From positions 1,963,466-2,027,465 of the forward strand of contig CM020514.1 of assembly GCA_009823395.1 (NCBI GenBank): a stretch of 64,000 nucleotides of DNA, given 5' to 3'. The stretch comes from Thamnaconus septentrionalis. Its lineage: Eukaryota > Chordata > Actinopteri > Tetraodontiformes > Monacanthidae. A program made the position numbers and the translations under genes. The notes beneath the pieces were generated by a model that was not told the origin of the DNA, searched no databases, and saw only the letters and a list, made by a program, of their open reading frames with translations. Of this stretch, positions 34,762 through 47,270 are shown piece after piece (positions within the stretch are counted from its first letter, which is position 1; the number at the start of each line of letters is the position of its first letter).

Positions 34762-37700
34762 GTCAGAGTTTTCTGTTCTCTGTGGTGGGGGTTCTGCTGT
34801 AACTCACTGTCAGAGCAAATTAGTATCTTGGTACTTTAAACTACACAGAACGTGCAACCTGAGCTGTGCCTATTCAGGTTTTAAGGCTGTATTTGTCCTT
34901 ACCATTTTACAGTTTGCAGGAAGAAGTGAGGACCAAATGTATAAGATGTGTAAGTCTTGAACGTGATTGATATGCAATCAGCACCTAAACATGCGTGCAA
35001 AGTGCTGGGTTTTTGTCAGTGTGTGCTTTATTCATGTTTATGTTCATTTAATTTATTCTACCGCTGCATTTACTAATTGTATTTGGTGGCAATGCAAAAT
35101 GCAGGCAGACTGGAAGCATCTCATCATGATTGTATTTCACAGTCCTTTTTTTTTTTAAATGGAAATACTGTGTATAACCTTGACACCTCATCTTCACTGA
35201 TCCATGCACTGACAATTTTTGCATGCATGGGTTCATTCAATCAGGAAATTCCTATTCATCCACACGGGGGCCCATGTTCCCTCTCTGGGAGAAAATAAAA
35301 TAAATTAAAGCTCAAATTGCTGGAATTTTCTTAAATGTAATATTGCCTTGAGACTAAGGTGCATTGCCCACTGATTAGATTAAAGTTCTCTATGATCCAG
35401 ATTATATTATAGTTCTGTTAAAGTAGATTTGTTGTTTTCGTCAGAAAACTTCATCTAGACATCCAAGTTTGCATAAAAAAGACAAGTTTGTACTTGGGTT
35501 TGACGTATAGTAAATGAAGGGGCCATTATTGACCACTGGCTTAACAGCACAAAAAGATGAAAATCATTTTCAAGATTGCTATGCAAGACATAGGAAATGT
35601 TATCAGGACCCTGGTGAGTATAAAGATTTTCAGAAGTGCGTCTGATACTTTATATGCAAATGCATTAAACCTTCAGGTGACCTTGATGAAAAACAGGGTA
35701 AACAAAAAAAAAAAAAAAAAAATCTTGGTTTTCTAAGGTAGAAAATCTAGATCTCACTCAGACAATACACTCAAGATTAAATTATGCAAAAAAAAAAATT
35801 AAGTCGTCATGGTATGTAATTTTTGCAAAAACAACTTTATCATTGGTTTTGGTTCTTGTTCAACCGAAACTCGTATGATTCAGGGAGTCTGGCATTGCCC
35901 GTTGCCGAACAGGTGCTTCATAATGCGAGAGCCTCACACTTCTCAGGTATTCTCAGAATTTCTTGCGAAACTACCAGTGTGTAATGTAGTGTTTCAAACT
36001 TTTTGCCTCTGGCAAAACAGATTACATCTTCCAGATATGGTTGGAGAACAACTTTTGTTCTGGTTTTCTTTGGTTTTGAGCGAACAAGACGGCAAGAAAA
36101 ACCAACAAAGCTCACAAGAGAGTCAAATTCTTTGTAAAAATGTTTCATGTTTTTCAATGAATTTCATATGTTTTTCGGATTCGTTGATGAGTCACAGCCA
36201 ACTCAGATAATTGCTGGAATCACTTTAGCCGCTGTCAAAATACAACTCAATCCTGATCAATGAAACAGTATAATCGTGTATTGTATGCAACACACAGTTA
36301 TCCAGACTTCACTGGTGTTCTTTAGATCCCGGTATCCTTTTGTTGTTGATGGCTGTGGTGTTTTTGTGTGACACTGAGCTCCTATTGATCCGGTGTGGTA
36401 CATGTTGTACAAATGAGGAGGGTCAAACATGTTGAAATCGATCCGTTCCTAGAGAAGACTTTGTCACAGCACTTCTTGTTTTGTTTTGCCTTTGAGGTCA
36501 CGCACACGTTTGTCAGTGAAGCAGTGTAAGCTAAACGCTCACGTTACAGCGACTGTGCGTGGTAAAAAGAGAAATAAAAGGCTTGTATTTCTTCGCGTCG
36601 GCGCAGCTGCACCCTTTGATCTGAGAACCACAGTGCGAGAAACATAGAAGACAAAACGAAAATAAAAGGTCTCAGGTGTGCATGTCGTTAATTAATAATT
36701 GGGAAGCAGCTGTTGGTGCTCCAGTGTGTGATTGCCTACAGGTTTGTGCTACAGGCTGCAGTGGCTCAATACGGTCTATTTGAATCCAGATGTCGTCTGC
36801 AATGCACAGGGCTTTAATAATGGGTTTGTTATTGTCAAAACTGTGCAAAATGGGGGCCCCCCCCCTCCCAAAAAAAAAAATCACATCTCACATAACTTAC
36901 CATGTTTTACGCTGAGAGTAAAATAAAATCGCCAAAAGTGCTTTTGTAACTTTCATGCCATAAATGTCATTTTCTGCATTTCATTCCCACGATGTGATCA
37001 GTGCATGCCTGTTCTAAGACACCTTTGAACCAGCATCTGTGATACAATGCAGTGGTTAAAGTGGGCTTCATTGGTAGTGGCTGAGCTACCCTGGCAGGGC
37101 TACAACTATGGGCTGATTTGCCCCAGCAATGTCCATCCCGCTTTACGCTGAGTAAATAGACGGTACACCGCTAACAACTCCAACAACTTGGCTCTTCGCA
37201 ACGATGGGTTAGGCGAAGAAGTAGAAATCAGAAGTAAAAATCCACGGACCATCTGTTGCATGTCTGCCTGAAAATGGCCAAAAGCAGATTAGAATCAGTT
37301 GTATGAAGCTCAGGCGGTGAAATGTGTTGGGAATAACGAATAGGTCTTAGAAGAAAAAAAAACTTATATCTATTTGCTAGACCAGAGAAAAGGAAAAAAG
37401 TTTACTTTTTTCACTTTTCATAGTGCTATCCAGGCAGAATAATGATGTCCACCTGTTCTTATCCCTACAGCATCCTGTACCAATGTTTTGCCCTTTGCGT
37501 CTTGTCCAGGAAGAGAAGAAATCTTTTTGGAGCTTCTCTAGTCTCTGGCATTGCTTAATTTCATCCACAAAATCTATTTTATTTGGGTACCAGGCAGAAA
37601 TGGGTACAGACACCCATTTGATTTGGTTCAGGAGATGAGATTCAAACAGTTGTCTTTTGGATGAAAGACCTTCCTGTGAACCTCCACTTTGATTTTCGCC

Positions 37701-38046
37701 CCTTTGATGCTCTTCTACTAAAACTCCCTCCCTGCCCTCTGTAAGTCATTATTAGTCTTTATGTTACATTTAAATAAAACCCTCGTGAGTGTCTTCCAAA
37801 AGATATCTTGTTCATCTGGAGGGGATGCAAAGCTGGAACAAAACATTGACACATTCAGAAAAGCTGGGAATGAAAACAGGCTGTGTAACCCTGAAGGTAG
37901 ACAGCGGCTTAGACATAGATGTACTTAATTAAAGGTTTCTGTAGCACCACTTCAACCATGGTTACCCAGTCGTGTCTGACCTTCTGTTGTCCGTCTTTTC
38001 CCCTCCACCCTGTGCCACTTCAACTGTTCTCCCTTTGCCACAACAG
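34762..38046. other. nckap5 intron
   Basis: No exon was recognised. Poly-A runs are at 35707-35723 and 35790-35799. In human a segment containing TELLNRVDKK is encoded between the signature block and the LDSGIGT motif. I did not find its equivalent here. Confidence 0.45.
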
Positions 38047-38476
38047 GCTTTGGATGCAAGATGCGAACTTTGGACAGTGGAATTGGGACCATCCCCCTCC
38101 CTGAATCCTGTTCCTTCTTCTCCTCAATCCTGCATCTCCTCCCCAAGTCCTCATCAACCCCAGAGCAGTCCCTCAGTCCCCCCAGTATACCTGGTTCCTC
38201 CAGCGAGGATGTGTCTCCTTCCCCATTGCCCCGGTGGAGAATCCCTTCCGGTTTTACGGACGGCAGCCATGCTGGGGTGCCAAACTCGCTGTCCGACTCC
38301 TCCATGACCCACGTCCAATCAGTGCCTTTCCCCACTGTGGCCTTCCTCCAGCCCATACAACCCCAGTGTCAACCTATTGTGACGTCTGCCAGTGTATGTG
38401 ATACCCAGAGCAGGCTACCCAGACTGCCGCAAGGTACGCCAACACCCATGACATTCCGGCAAGATGCCAACCAGTT
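38047..38476 (+). CDS. nckap5: nckap5 exon carrying the CKMRTLDSGIGT motif
   Basis: Acceptor ccacaacag, then GFGCKMRTLDSGIGT, matching the RTLDSGIGTFP motif shared by NCKAP5 and NCKAP5L. A Ser/Pro-rich region follows, then CDTQSRLPRLPQGT (compare human LQSRLPKP). The frame meets a TGA at 38478. Two donors lie before it: GTGAGC at 38477 (phase 2 exon end, used for the coordinates) and GTACGC at 38434 (exon end 38433, phase 1). The choice sets the reading frame of the next exon and cannot be settled from sequence alone. Confidence 0.88.
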
Positions 38477-40819
38477 GTGAGCTGGTGTTGAAGGTGCTTG
38501 CTTTGCTAGCTTGTTAAAGTCCACTTTAGGATGATCAAAATTTTCCCAAATACTTGAACAATTCAAACCAGAAGAGTTTGCCACAGAATACCAACAAATG
38601 GAAAGGTAATGCCAACGTTTTCTAAAGTAGCCGTATTTGGAATTTCACAAAACATTTTTGACAACCCAGCCCTAATCAAGTAACAAGCATGTACAAACAC
38701 ATCCTTGAGCTTTAACTAGTAGTAAGGTAAGTCTAAGTAAGCTATCTAATCTAATCAATAGTATAGTCATGAGTGGATTCCAATTTTTCAGTCCATGGTG
38801 GAACAGTTGAAGCAGTTGCCCACCACAGGAAATTAACCACTGGACCAGTGATGTTTTCAGACACTTTGTAGATGTCTACCACCGAAACTATCATTCAAAT
38901 TTACTCCCACTGCAGTTTCTATGTCCTCAAAAAGTCCCTGCTGGGGGCGCATGGAGGTATTACACTGAATAAACCAATCAGGGCCATTTGAGGATGAAGT
39001 ATTGTCTACTTTGCAATGTATCTACATAGGTTGAAGCTTGAGCTCAATTGGTATTGAACTGTTAACATAAGAATGGCTAAAAAGAAATAGCTGACTGGGA
39101 TTGACAATGTTGTGGACCTGATTTGCATGTTATATCTGGGATTATTGTATAGAAGTTTAAACACAACCAATGACTGGATACAGGAACATTTCAGTCAAGG
39201 GCAGAAAACTATAAAGAACCAAAGGTAACTGGAACCCCCTTAACATCCAAACTTAGCTTAGAACTGGATGTTTCCGCAAAATGACGCCCCTTGCAACACA
39301 TCCAGAATACAAGAGTACACAACCTTAAAAAATTACATTCTTATTTTATCTTATTAACAAACTACAAAAGACATTAATTAGTCTGTGTGTCTCTGATGCA
39401 GCCAAACCCATCTGTTGTAACACACCAAAAATTCTCTGGCAAATTCATACAAAATATTATATATTTAATGATAGTAGTTGGGATTAAGTAAAATATTTGT
39501 GGTTTTTGGAAGCTTACCTTATGAGGTGACTTTGTGTTGTAACAGACTGAGCTGCACTCGCTGCTGCCTTCCATCTTTCCACCAACACCTCTAGAAGGAA
39601 GTTTAAGCTTCAGTAATCCATTAATTTCTGCGTTCAAGGAGGCATTTCAAGGACATCCTGACAGGCACCATAATAAAACTAAATGGCTCTCATGGAGATT
39701 TACTCTTTTTGTTGGGAACGCTTTAGGCCCATTTGCCGTTGACTCAGGGCTAGCCATGTACTCATGCACTCTTGTCCAATAGTTTAGATTCAGATCAGTA
39801 AAAATGAAGCCATAAAAATGTATATTTCTCCATAATCCTACACACTGGTGTCAAAAGTGAACTGGGTTTGGTTATTATCAGTCTTTTCGACCAGACTGCA
39901 TTTAGGACAATAGTAAAACAACTAACCTTTAATTCCTTCAATGCAGTAAGTTATACAGCTCTAAAAGAATCCAATGTATGTTCATTATTATGCACCAGAG
40001 ATGGTCACATGTTATCATGCCGCCCATTGGCCTTGAAAGTTGGAGCAGGATCATCAATTTGAAAACCCACCAGCTATAAGTCAGTAAAGCTTTGTGGACA
40101 ACTTCATCACTGCTGTTAGCCACTAGTTTTAGCCACCAAGTTTTAGCCACTAATGTTAGCATTAGTGGCTAAAACCAGCCAATAACACCCAATTGCATCA
40201 AGGGGCAATGTGTGGAAGAAACGTGTACAAAGAAAGATGTTGAATTTCTGACGATGTCCACTCGTCAGAAATTTAACCAAGATCAAAATTCGAAAAATCA
40301 AAGTTCCACGTTTGTAGAACTTAGCGTTAGCTCTAGCTCTGGCTAACAAGAAAAGGGTCGTATTCCTCAAATAACATGATAATAGCTACCTGATTTTTTT
40401 TTTTTTTTTTTTTACACAACTGCAGAACAAAATGCAAGAATGGACAATTTAAGGCTACAACTGGTGTAGTTTTCTGTCTTGTGAAAACCCAGCTTGTGCT
40501 TCCTTTACTTGCCACTTCGGTTGAACTCAGTTCTTATGGTATCGCAGAGCTTTTAAGTCGCTCTTATGAATTTGTAATCTTAGGGGATTGTCGGCCGGCC
40601 CTCCTCAGCCTCTGGCCGATCTCCTGGCACTTTGGATTCATAACAATAATCTTGCTCTTTCTGGTGATGCCACATGTCTCTCTCGTCTGCAACACTTTGC
40701 TCTCTACGGTCGAGTCCTCCCAGACGGCGGAGAGCGTTTAGTGGACAAGGCTTCTCACCAACTGTGACATTTATCTTGCTTCTCACTCTCTCTCCGTCCT
40801 TTTTTTTTTCTTCTCGCAG
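38477..40819. other. nckap5 intron
   Basis: No exon was recognised. A short inverted repeat, 'agttttagccactaatgtta' followed by 'gcattagtggctaaaac', is at about 40139-40175. A poly-T run is at 40397-40413, and the tract ttttttttttcttctcgcag gives a strong acceptor at its end. Confidence 0.5.
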
Positions 40820-40915
40820 GCGGATTGGAACCAAAGAAGTCGACCTACGTCAAATCGAAAACTCGAACCACTGCGAGCCAACAGAAAGAACAGACAAGAC
40901 TCCAGCTTGCCAACT
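40820..40915 (+). CDS. nckap5: nckap5 penultimate coding exon, frame uncertain
   Basis: A strong acceptor (poly-T then ctcgcag) and donor GTAAGA (40916) bound 96 bases. With the 38476 donor upstream it reads RIGTKEVDLRQIENSNHCEP and so on to ACQ. Unspliced, that frame would stop at TAA 40917. With the 38433 donor it reads a Lys/Arg-rich GLEPKKSTYVKSKTRTTASQ to LAN instead. Both are open. I cannot tell which is native. The second frame would meet a stop at the junction with 43362 but not with 43364. Confidence 0.62.
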
Positions 40916-42200
40916 GTAAGACTCAATGAATGAGCTTTATTTGGCACATTCAGCCCCAAAACGAATGATGAATCACAACCATTTTCCATCACATTTATGA
41001 TTATGATCTTCAGCGCCCAACTCCTTCTAGTTTGGACTGGAAAAGAAGTGACTTGAATTTCGTTTTTATTTTTTTTCGGTTGAAAATTACCATCTCTCAA
41101 AGTGACCCCGCTGAATGGCGGGGGCTTTTATGATTGGACGCAAAAATTTATTCATGGACGTGTTATTGCGCCGTTAAAATGGACTATTTGCTCTATAATT
41201 ACTTTGTAGCTCCAGCCTTCGGAGAACACAAAAGAATACTGTAATCAAATTCACATTCCGGATCAACAATCCACATAGCCCGAGGTGGTCAAATGAACCA
41301 AATCCAGGATTTCTTCCTGTAGTTCAAAAAGTTCTTCAGCTTTTCATGGCCGAAGATAAACAAAATATTTGCCTCGGGTGATGTTGCCGGGCGCTCTCAG
41401 AAGTTCTTAAATGCCTCCGCAGTGAGACGCAATAAGATGGAGGCACCAATTTCACTTTAACAAGTTGTAAAAAGCAGCGCTGTTAAATGCAAAATCACTC
41501 ATAAATGCCAGCGGACCCTCGCGCACTTTCCATTTCCCAGCGGAAGGAACGCGCGTAAACCCCTCCGGCCTCATTTGCATCTCTTCCAGCACATTAACGC
41601 CGGTGTCTACCAGGTGTGCGCGCGTATTGTACCGTATTCCTTTGCCGCCTTGATGAGTCATAAATAAAAAACAGTGACCGATCATTTATGGCATTGAGAC
41701 GGATTTGTGACGTTGGCGCCTGTCGCTTGTGTACGTTAGGACCTGCAGCCAGCCGGCCAGTCCAGCGTGATGCGGCGTCGCATCGACATGCAGAGCGGCA
41801 GCTCCCCTCAAAATATCAACCCTGTCCGTCGCAATCAACAACGCCAATTCATCCACGTCCATTTGCATCCGAACCGCGGTTGCTGCGCGTCGACTCGAGC
41901 TTCCGGAGAAGCGCCTCAAATCCTGCCAGAATCAGCATAAACTGTCATTTCTCTTCCCTGACCTTTCGTTGGGTGGTATTATTAATCGCCAGCCTTTTTT
42001 TTTTTTAGCATGCACGCGCGCCTTCCCAAAAGAGCCGTGTGAGTGATTACACCGCGCCACGCCGTCGCTCTTCCTCGAACGTTCGGCACCGTTTTCCCGA
42101 CTCGCCGCCGGGAGAGTCGTCTTGTCGTCGCGGCTAACACTTCGGAAACTCCGGCACGGAATCCAGGTTTTTTTTTTCTGACATGCGCAATGCTTTGGAT
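40916..42200. other. nckap5 intron
   Basis: No exon was recognised. The segment 41125-41180 (cattcag-free, containing 'ttttatgattgg' and 'ttattgcgccgttaaa') has the look of a conserved non-coding element, but this is a guess. A C-rich and CpG-rich area is at 42040-42160. Confidence 0.4.
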
Positions 42201-42488
42201 CAGTGGTCCGTGAACAATTTTATTTTGAAAAATTAGCGGATTCTCTCCGTTACGTCCATCTAACGCTCAACTCTTGACGCCTGTCAAGGCGCTTGTCTCG
42301 GCCGTCTGATACGTTACCGCGAGATTAAACCCACAAGCTAGCAGCAAGCTAGCGAGCAACATGAGTGTCGATCGCCATCTCCTCCACCACCACCCCCCCT
42401 GTCAACGATGGTGCGTTCATGCCGGTCCGTGAAAATATTGTCTCACATTAAAACCGGGCCGTGGTGCTAAAAAGGTTGGGGACCGCTG
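42201..42488 (+). mobile_element. hAT-like transposon, internally deleted copy
   Basis: The left end is CAGTGGTCCGTGAAC and the right end is GGTTGGGGACCGCTG. CTTTGGAT (42193-42200) on the left and CTTCAGAT (42489-42496) on the right are a decayed 8-bp pair (6 of 8). The interior matches the next element from 'caattttattttgaaaaat' through the 'gctagcgagcaacatgagtg' segment. Its first about 100 bases are missing relative to that element. Confidence 0.7.
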
Positions 42489-42496
42489 CTTCAGAT

Positions 42497-43049
42497 CAGC
42501 GGTCCCCAACCCCCGAGCCGCGGACCGGTGCCGGTCCGTGGGTCATTTGGTACCGGGCCTGACAGAAAGAATAATTAACTTCCGTTAAATTAATCCCGTT
42601 TCATTCATTATCTGAGTCTGAACAATTTTATTTTGAAAAATGACCGGATTCTCTCCGTTACGTCCATCTAACGCTCAACTCTTGACGCGTGTCAAGGCGC
42701 TTGTCTCGGCCGTCTGATACGTTACCGCGAGATTAAACCCGCAAGCTAGCAAGCTAGCGAGCAACATGAGTGAAAGCAAACGTCTTTGGAAAGAGGAAAA
42801 GGCCCAGTGAGGAGACAGAAGAGTCCACGACTCCCAAGAAAAACAAAGCAAAGTTTAACGGACCAGATTTTTGTTTTTATGTTGTTGTCGCCATGTTAAG
42901 AGGACGCTGCTAATAAAGTTCCAAACGCGTACGCAGTGGATTCACGTTTATTATTATTTTTCGAAAATACCACAGTTTCCATGCCGGTCCGTGAAAATAT
43001 TGTCTCACACTAAACTGGGCCGTGGTGCTAAAAAGGTTGGGGGCCGCTG
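42497..43049 (+). mobile_element. hAT-like transposon, fuller copy, adjacent to the previous one
   Basis: The left end is CAGCGGTCCCCAACC and the right end is GGTTGGGGGCCGCTG, an almost perfect inverted repeat. It is flanked by CTTCAGAT (42489-42496) and CTTTAGAT (43050-43057), which differ at one base. The subterminal 'gccgcggaccggtgccggtc' sequence is typical of a common fish hAT family. A short open stretch beginning ATGAGTGAAAGCAAACG (near 42765) may be a remnant of a transposase N-terminus. No catalytic domain remains. Confidence 0.85.
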
Positions 43050-43057
43050 CTTTAGAT

Positions 43058-43273
43058 GGCAGCTTCACCTCAGTTAGTGCAGTGTTTTCATGTGTGTGGC
43101 TTTAGATAGGAGATGGCGATCGACCTCAGTTAGTGCAGCTTGCCAGCTTGTGGGGCGGTAACCATACTAGGAGATGGCGATCGACACTCATGTTGCTCGC
43201 TAGCTTTTCTGAGTCAATAAAATTGTTGACTCAGAAAATGAATGAAACGGTACCAAGTGGTTGGGGACCACTG
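43058..43273 (+). mobile_element. fragment of the same hAT family
   Basis: It contains two copies of 'ggagatggcgatcgac' (about 43108 and 43171) and ends in GGTTGGGGACCACTG, the family's right end. A near-perfect hairpin, ttttctgagtcaa with ttgactcagaaaa, lies at about 43205-43238. The left end is missing, so this may be the right part of an outer element into which the others inserted. Confidence 0.6.
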
Positions 43274-43361
43274 ATCTACATAATGCTTGATGTAAATAAG
43301 TGTTTTATTGCGCCTTTATGAAATGTGTAGTGGTAAACTCCTGCCTCCTGTCCTCTCGCAG

Positions 43362-43430
43362 AGTTGGTGAAGCCGGACCAATCGTGCGGAAGAATCGGGA
43401 GGAACATCAGAAGGATTTATCGGCGCCGCC

Positions 43431-43462
<32 letters not shown>

Positions 43463-43494
43463 TCCTGGACGAGGCCGTGGGATCCGGCGTGTGA
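43362..43494 (+). CDS. nckap5: likely last coding exon of nckap5
   Basis: Acceptor cctctcgcag. Joined to the 40915 donor in phase 2, the frame reads LVGEAGPIVRKNREEHQKDL, then a His-Thr repeat from a (CA)n tract, then LLDEAVGSGV and a TGA at 43492-43494. Phase agreement supports it. Homology is not established because I do not remember the vertebrate C-terminus well enough. A second acceptor two bases on (gag, exon start 43364) is possible and would serve the alternative upstream frame. Terminal position is supported by the long UTR-like region that follows. Confidence 0.5.
43431..43462 (+). repeat. (CA)n microsatellite inside the last coding exon
   Basis: About 32 bases of CA dinucleotide, with one G interruption, encoding alternating His and Thr in the chosen frame. 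Length changes in dinucleotide steps would shift the frame of the last ten residues. Confidence 0.95.
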
Positions 43495-44690
43495 ACGTCG
43501 AGCGGCCGTACGTCCGCACGGAAACATCACGTACAACTGGAGGAGAGGATGGAGGGGGGGGTGCGTCCGGTCCCGCGCTCGGAGACTCGAGGGTGGGGGT
43601 GGGGTGGGATTTGGGGGGCGGTGAGACTTGCGGCTGCCGAGCTAGCTTGAGGTCCGCTGCTCATCGACTTTCCGAGGTTGCGGCTGCTGCCTCAGAGGAG
43701 CGGCGCTGGGATCAGTGCGTATTCTTTACATGCATTCAATGGAATTTACACAGTTTAGTGGAACGTGGTTTTTTTTTGGTTTTTTTTCTTGTTTTCATTG
43801 TGTCAGGCTGTCTACTTCAGCACTTTCGGGGCGAATTAAGGTAATTCGAACGTACGAGAATGCCTGAGACAGTGTTTCCAAGATTCTCCAATTTAAATTG
43901 TCTGACGGAATGTCACACGTATCCATCGGGTGTGTTTTGCTCATGTGTCTGGGCTGAAGTATTTGGGAAAAGGATCCTAAGAGACGACTGGGGAAGGACA
44001 ATCTGGTCTGTCACACTCACTTTGGCCCACTCGGCCATTGGAGCTGGGTTGCCTGGTATCGCCTGGTAAACCCTAATCCCCCCCCAAATAAGAGGTTGAC
44101 CTCTTACTTTGTTGTACACATACTTGGCACGCATGCTAATGCTAACTTAGCTTTTGCAAGTGTACAAATACTGATTTTCAGGGTGCGTAACAAATTGGTG
44201 TGAGTTAATTAAAAATTCAATAATCCATGAAGAACTTCTTATAAAACAATGATTTATTATTAATTCAGTTGCTTTAACCAACTCAGAGACTGCTGAGGTA
44301 TACCATGAAGATACTACTAACAACACTGGATGCAGTTTAAAACATCTTGCAGCACACGTTGGCTAATGTGCAAGGACACAAACCAGTGAATAAAAAAACA
44401 GACTCCAAAAAAAGAAATCTGACTCCCGGTAGATGTAGCACAAACTATCCTGCAGCAATAAGGCGCTGTAGAAAATGAACATATTTTTCCTATATTAATC
44501 TTGGCACTTTAAATAAACAACAGCCGACTGCTTAGTACTTACCTGATTTTCTTGTTTGAACTGTATTTCTCAAGAAAATGAGCCAAAAAAAAAAAACAAA
44601 TGAAAAGGTAGCCCCAACAGAATCACCTCTTGACGTTTTTTTTTTTTTTTCAATCTCTGTTTTTGGCTCTTAAAGTTTGTTGGTAAAAAA

Positions 44691-44694
<4 letters not shown>

Positions 44695-44730
<36 letters not shown>
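44695..44730. repeat. (TA)n microsatellite in the nckap5 3' UTR
   Basis: About 36 bases of pure TA dinucleotide following a poly-A run. A second, broken TA-rich tract is at 45078-45119. Confidence 0.97.
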
Positions 44731-44734
<4 letters not shown>

Positions 44735-47239
44735 AGAAGCATCGTGGGTCCTCGTGTTCAGCTAGCAAGGGGTGGCTTCGTCTATGGCTGCCACTGTACA
44801 ATCCAGACAGTCACGGCAGAACCTCAGTGATGGCAGCGGGTGTGGTCACTGCTACATCTGAAGAATAAAAATGCATCTCGCTGGGCAGTGCGCGTCCAGC
44901 GACACTCGCCTGTTTCCACGTCAAAGACGATGCTCTCGTTTCAGACGGAACGGCGTCGACTGCGCGCCTCCGTCCTTGTGTACAGCACTAACTACTGATT
45001 GCCATTCATGAGCTCTATACCTGACTGAGTAATGTGATTCTTTAAAAGTGTGCACTATCTCGTTGGAAACTTCCTTTTTATATATATATATACATATAAT
45101 ATATATATATAAATATATATTTTCAAAATATTACTATCCACTCGCATGCTTTAAAAAAAAAATCCCTCTAATTTATTCAAACGGCAGAAACTCAACAAGT
45201 TGACTCGTCATGCTTGTTTGAAGGGATTCATCACAAGAAGGCTGAAGAAAAAAAAAAAAAATTGGCAGGAACTTTCTGATGTATTTTCAAATGTTACACG
45301 CTCCTATCATTTCATTTATGGAGGAGGACGAGCTTGAATGAACAGCATAGGGGCAAGTAGGAGGGAACGTCATATGGAGGCATCAAATATGGCCAGTAAG
45401 TATTAGTAGTAACTACTAATACCTGGGCAATGTTTTATGAATTTTCTTTTGGGTGTTTCTCCAGATTTTTTAAGACCGGGCTCTGTTCACACTGGATACC
45501 ACAGAACAGCAAAAGCAGACGGGTTTGTGCAGCAATTTTGTTGCGTAGTTGTGTAGTTTACTTTGTTATGTTGGTAAAAAAAAAGAAAAAGCTAAATAAA
45601 AACAAAAACACAAAAAAATATTTCAACCAAGACACCTTTTTCGCCCAGAAACCTCAATCAAAAGACCGTTTGTGATCCTGAGGAAATAGGAAATATACTG
45701 AAATTGCCATTAAGTTCCAAAAGAGTTTTAAGTTGCAAATATTAACTGAAGTTGAGGTTGTTGGTTTTTTTTGGTCTGTAGTAGGAGTAGTTCAGTTTTG
45801 TTTTTTATTGTTGTTGTTGGACAGAAAAGTAACCCGCCAGCGCCCACTGTGGTGATTTCTTACACTTTTTTTTAAAAAAAAAAAAAAGTAAATAGTGCTT
45901 CTTTTTTTTCTTCTTCTTTTTTTTAGGAGATTATGCCTGCGAGCCTTCTTTGTGATGAAGCTCTTCACAGGAGAAACTGCAGTCGCGTGTCTCTCCACAG
46001 TGATGACGTCAAGACGGGCGTGGCAAGTTTTGCATGCAAACCTTTAGTTTCGGAGGCTCCTGCTGTAGCAGGCACACGAGGGTCGTTGTTGTGCTAGCTC
46101 AGGGAAAACTTCCGTTTGTCTCTGACCGACGCTGTGGGGCTTCAACTTCAACCTCCACCATCCATCCACACAATAATCTCAACCCGTGTTTTCCATGTCA
46201 CTCTTTGTCCGTAACATCTTGCTCTTTTCTTACTCCTTTATATGCTCTACTCTTTATTGTAATGTTTTTTTCTGTGTTGTTGTTGCAGTTTTGTTTTGGT
46301 TGCATCCAGACATTTTTAGGCACTTTTTATTGTTATTGTTATTTTTATTTATTTTTTAGCTGCTTTGCGATGTCTCCCCCTTTCCCCTGCACATACGCTC
46401 ACATCTTTGCGGGCTTTTCCCGCTTCTCGCGTTCAGATATTTTTTTTGCCAAAACCTGTTTTTTTTTTTTTTTTTTTAATTGCCAAAAACAGCTCAAAGC
46501 TGCACCATGAAAAACAAATGCAACCGAACCTACATATCAGACTCATTACTCCGATAATAGCCATATTCCTTTTAAAAAAAAAGCAAAACAAAAAAAAAAC
46601 AAAAAAACCTCACACAATAGCTTAATGTAATGTAGCACTGTCATGCCGCACAAAGTTATCAATCTGCTGTATGTATCTCTTTGAAATTTCTAAGCACCGG
46701 CTAAATCGTTTTTTGTTGAAGGTGGGATAAAAAAAAAAAAAAAAAAAAACGTTTGTAAAACGAGAAACAAATGTGGTGTTTCGCATCAGTAGCAACGCAC
46801 GGGTTCAGTCAATACAAAAATGTAGCGAGGCGTCTGGAGATCAGGGAACAGGCTAGCTTGGGCCACTACGGGTCGATGGAGCTTGGTGTTTAAAAGACAA
46901 AAAAAAGAAGAAAGAAAAAAAAAGACTCACAAAGAGTGTCACTCTCACAAGAGTATTGTATTTTTATAACATTTAACTTGTAACGCCCTGTGTTTGTACT
47001 CCGCACGGACGAGTGGTTGCCCCCTCTTTACTGCACATGTTGCTATTCACTCTTACTGCTTTGTTTTTCTTCTTCTTTTTTTTTTTTTGTCCAGAACTAA
47101 ATGTCTTTTCATTTCCCGAACACCTATAATAACAGTGATGTTCTTGTGTAGCGGTCACCTTAGCAGTACGAATCCATCCGGAACTTGTATATTACTGACA
47201 TTATTTGTTTTATGTAAAAGACGGAGGAGAAAGGAAAAA

Positions 47240-47249
47240 AATAAATAAA
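47240..47249 (+). promoter_or_regulatory. nckap5: polyadenylation signal of nckap5
   Basis: Two overlapping AATAAA hexamers at 47240-47245 and 47244-47249. They are followed about 10-25 bases later by likely cleavage sites (ending ...cttatgcaact) and then a GT-containing stretch (gatgtgtcc). This marks the probable transcript end near 47270. Confidence 0.75.
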
Positions 47250-47270
47250 ACTATTTCAATACTTATGCAA

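Larger units (their letters stand above)
43495..47270 (+). other. nckap5: nckap5 3' UTR
   Basis: After the last stop codon come about 3.8 kb without introns that I can support, rich in T and A runs and ending at two overlapping AATAAA signals (47240-47249). This is typical of a long vertebrate 3' UTR. It contains (TA)n tracts at 44695-44730 and 45078-45119, and several poly-A and poly-T runs. A possible extra acceptor (poly-T then gtgtcag) at 43806 means the UTR could itself be spliced. Confidence 0.65.

Noticed and set aside
35809..36210. 133-codon frame in a nckap5 intron
   Set aside because: Cys/Phe-rich translation without domain, repeat or splice support. Chance frame in AT-rich sequence.
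43491..43844. 117-codon frame after the nckap5 stop
   Set aside because: Gly/Arg-rich because of G-runs, with no family resemblance. It lies in the probable 3' UTR.
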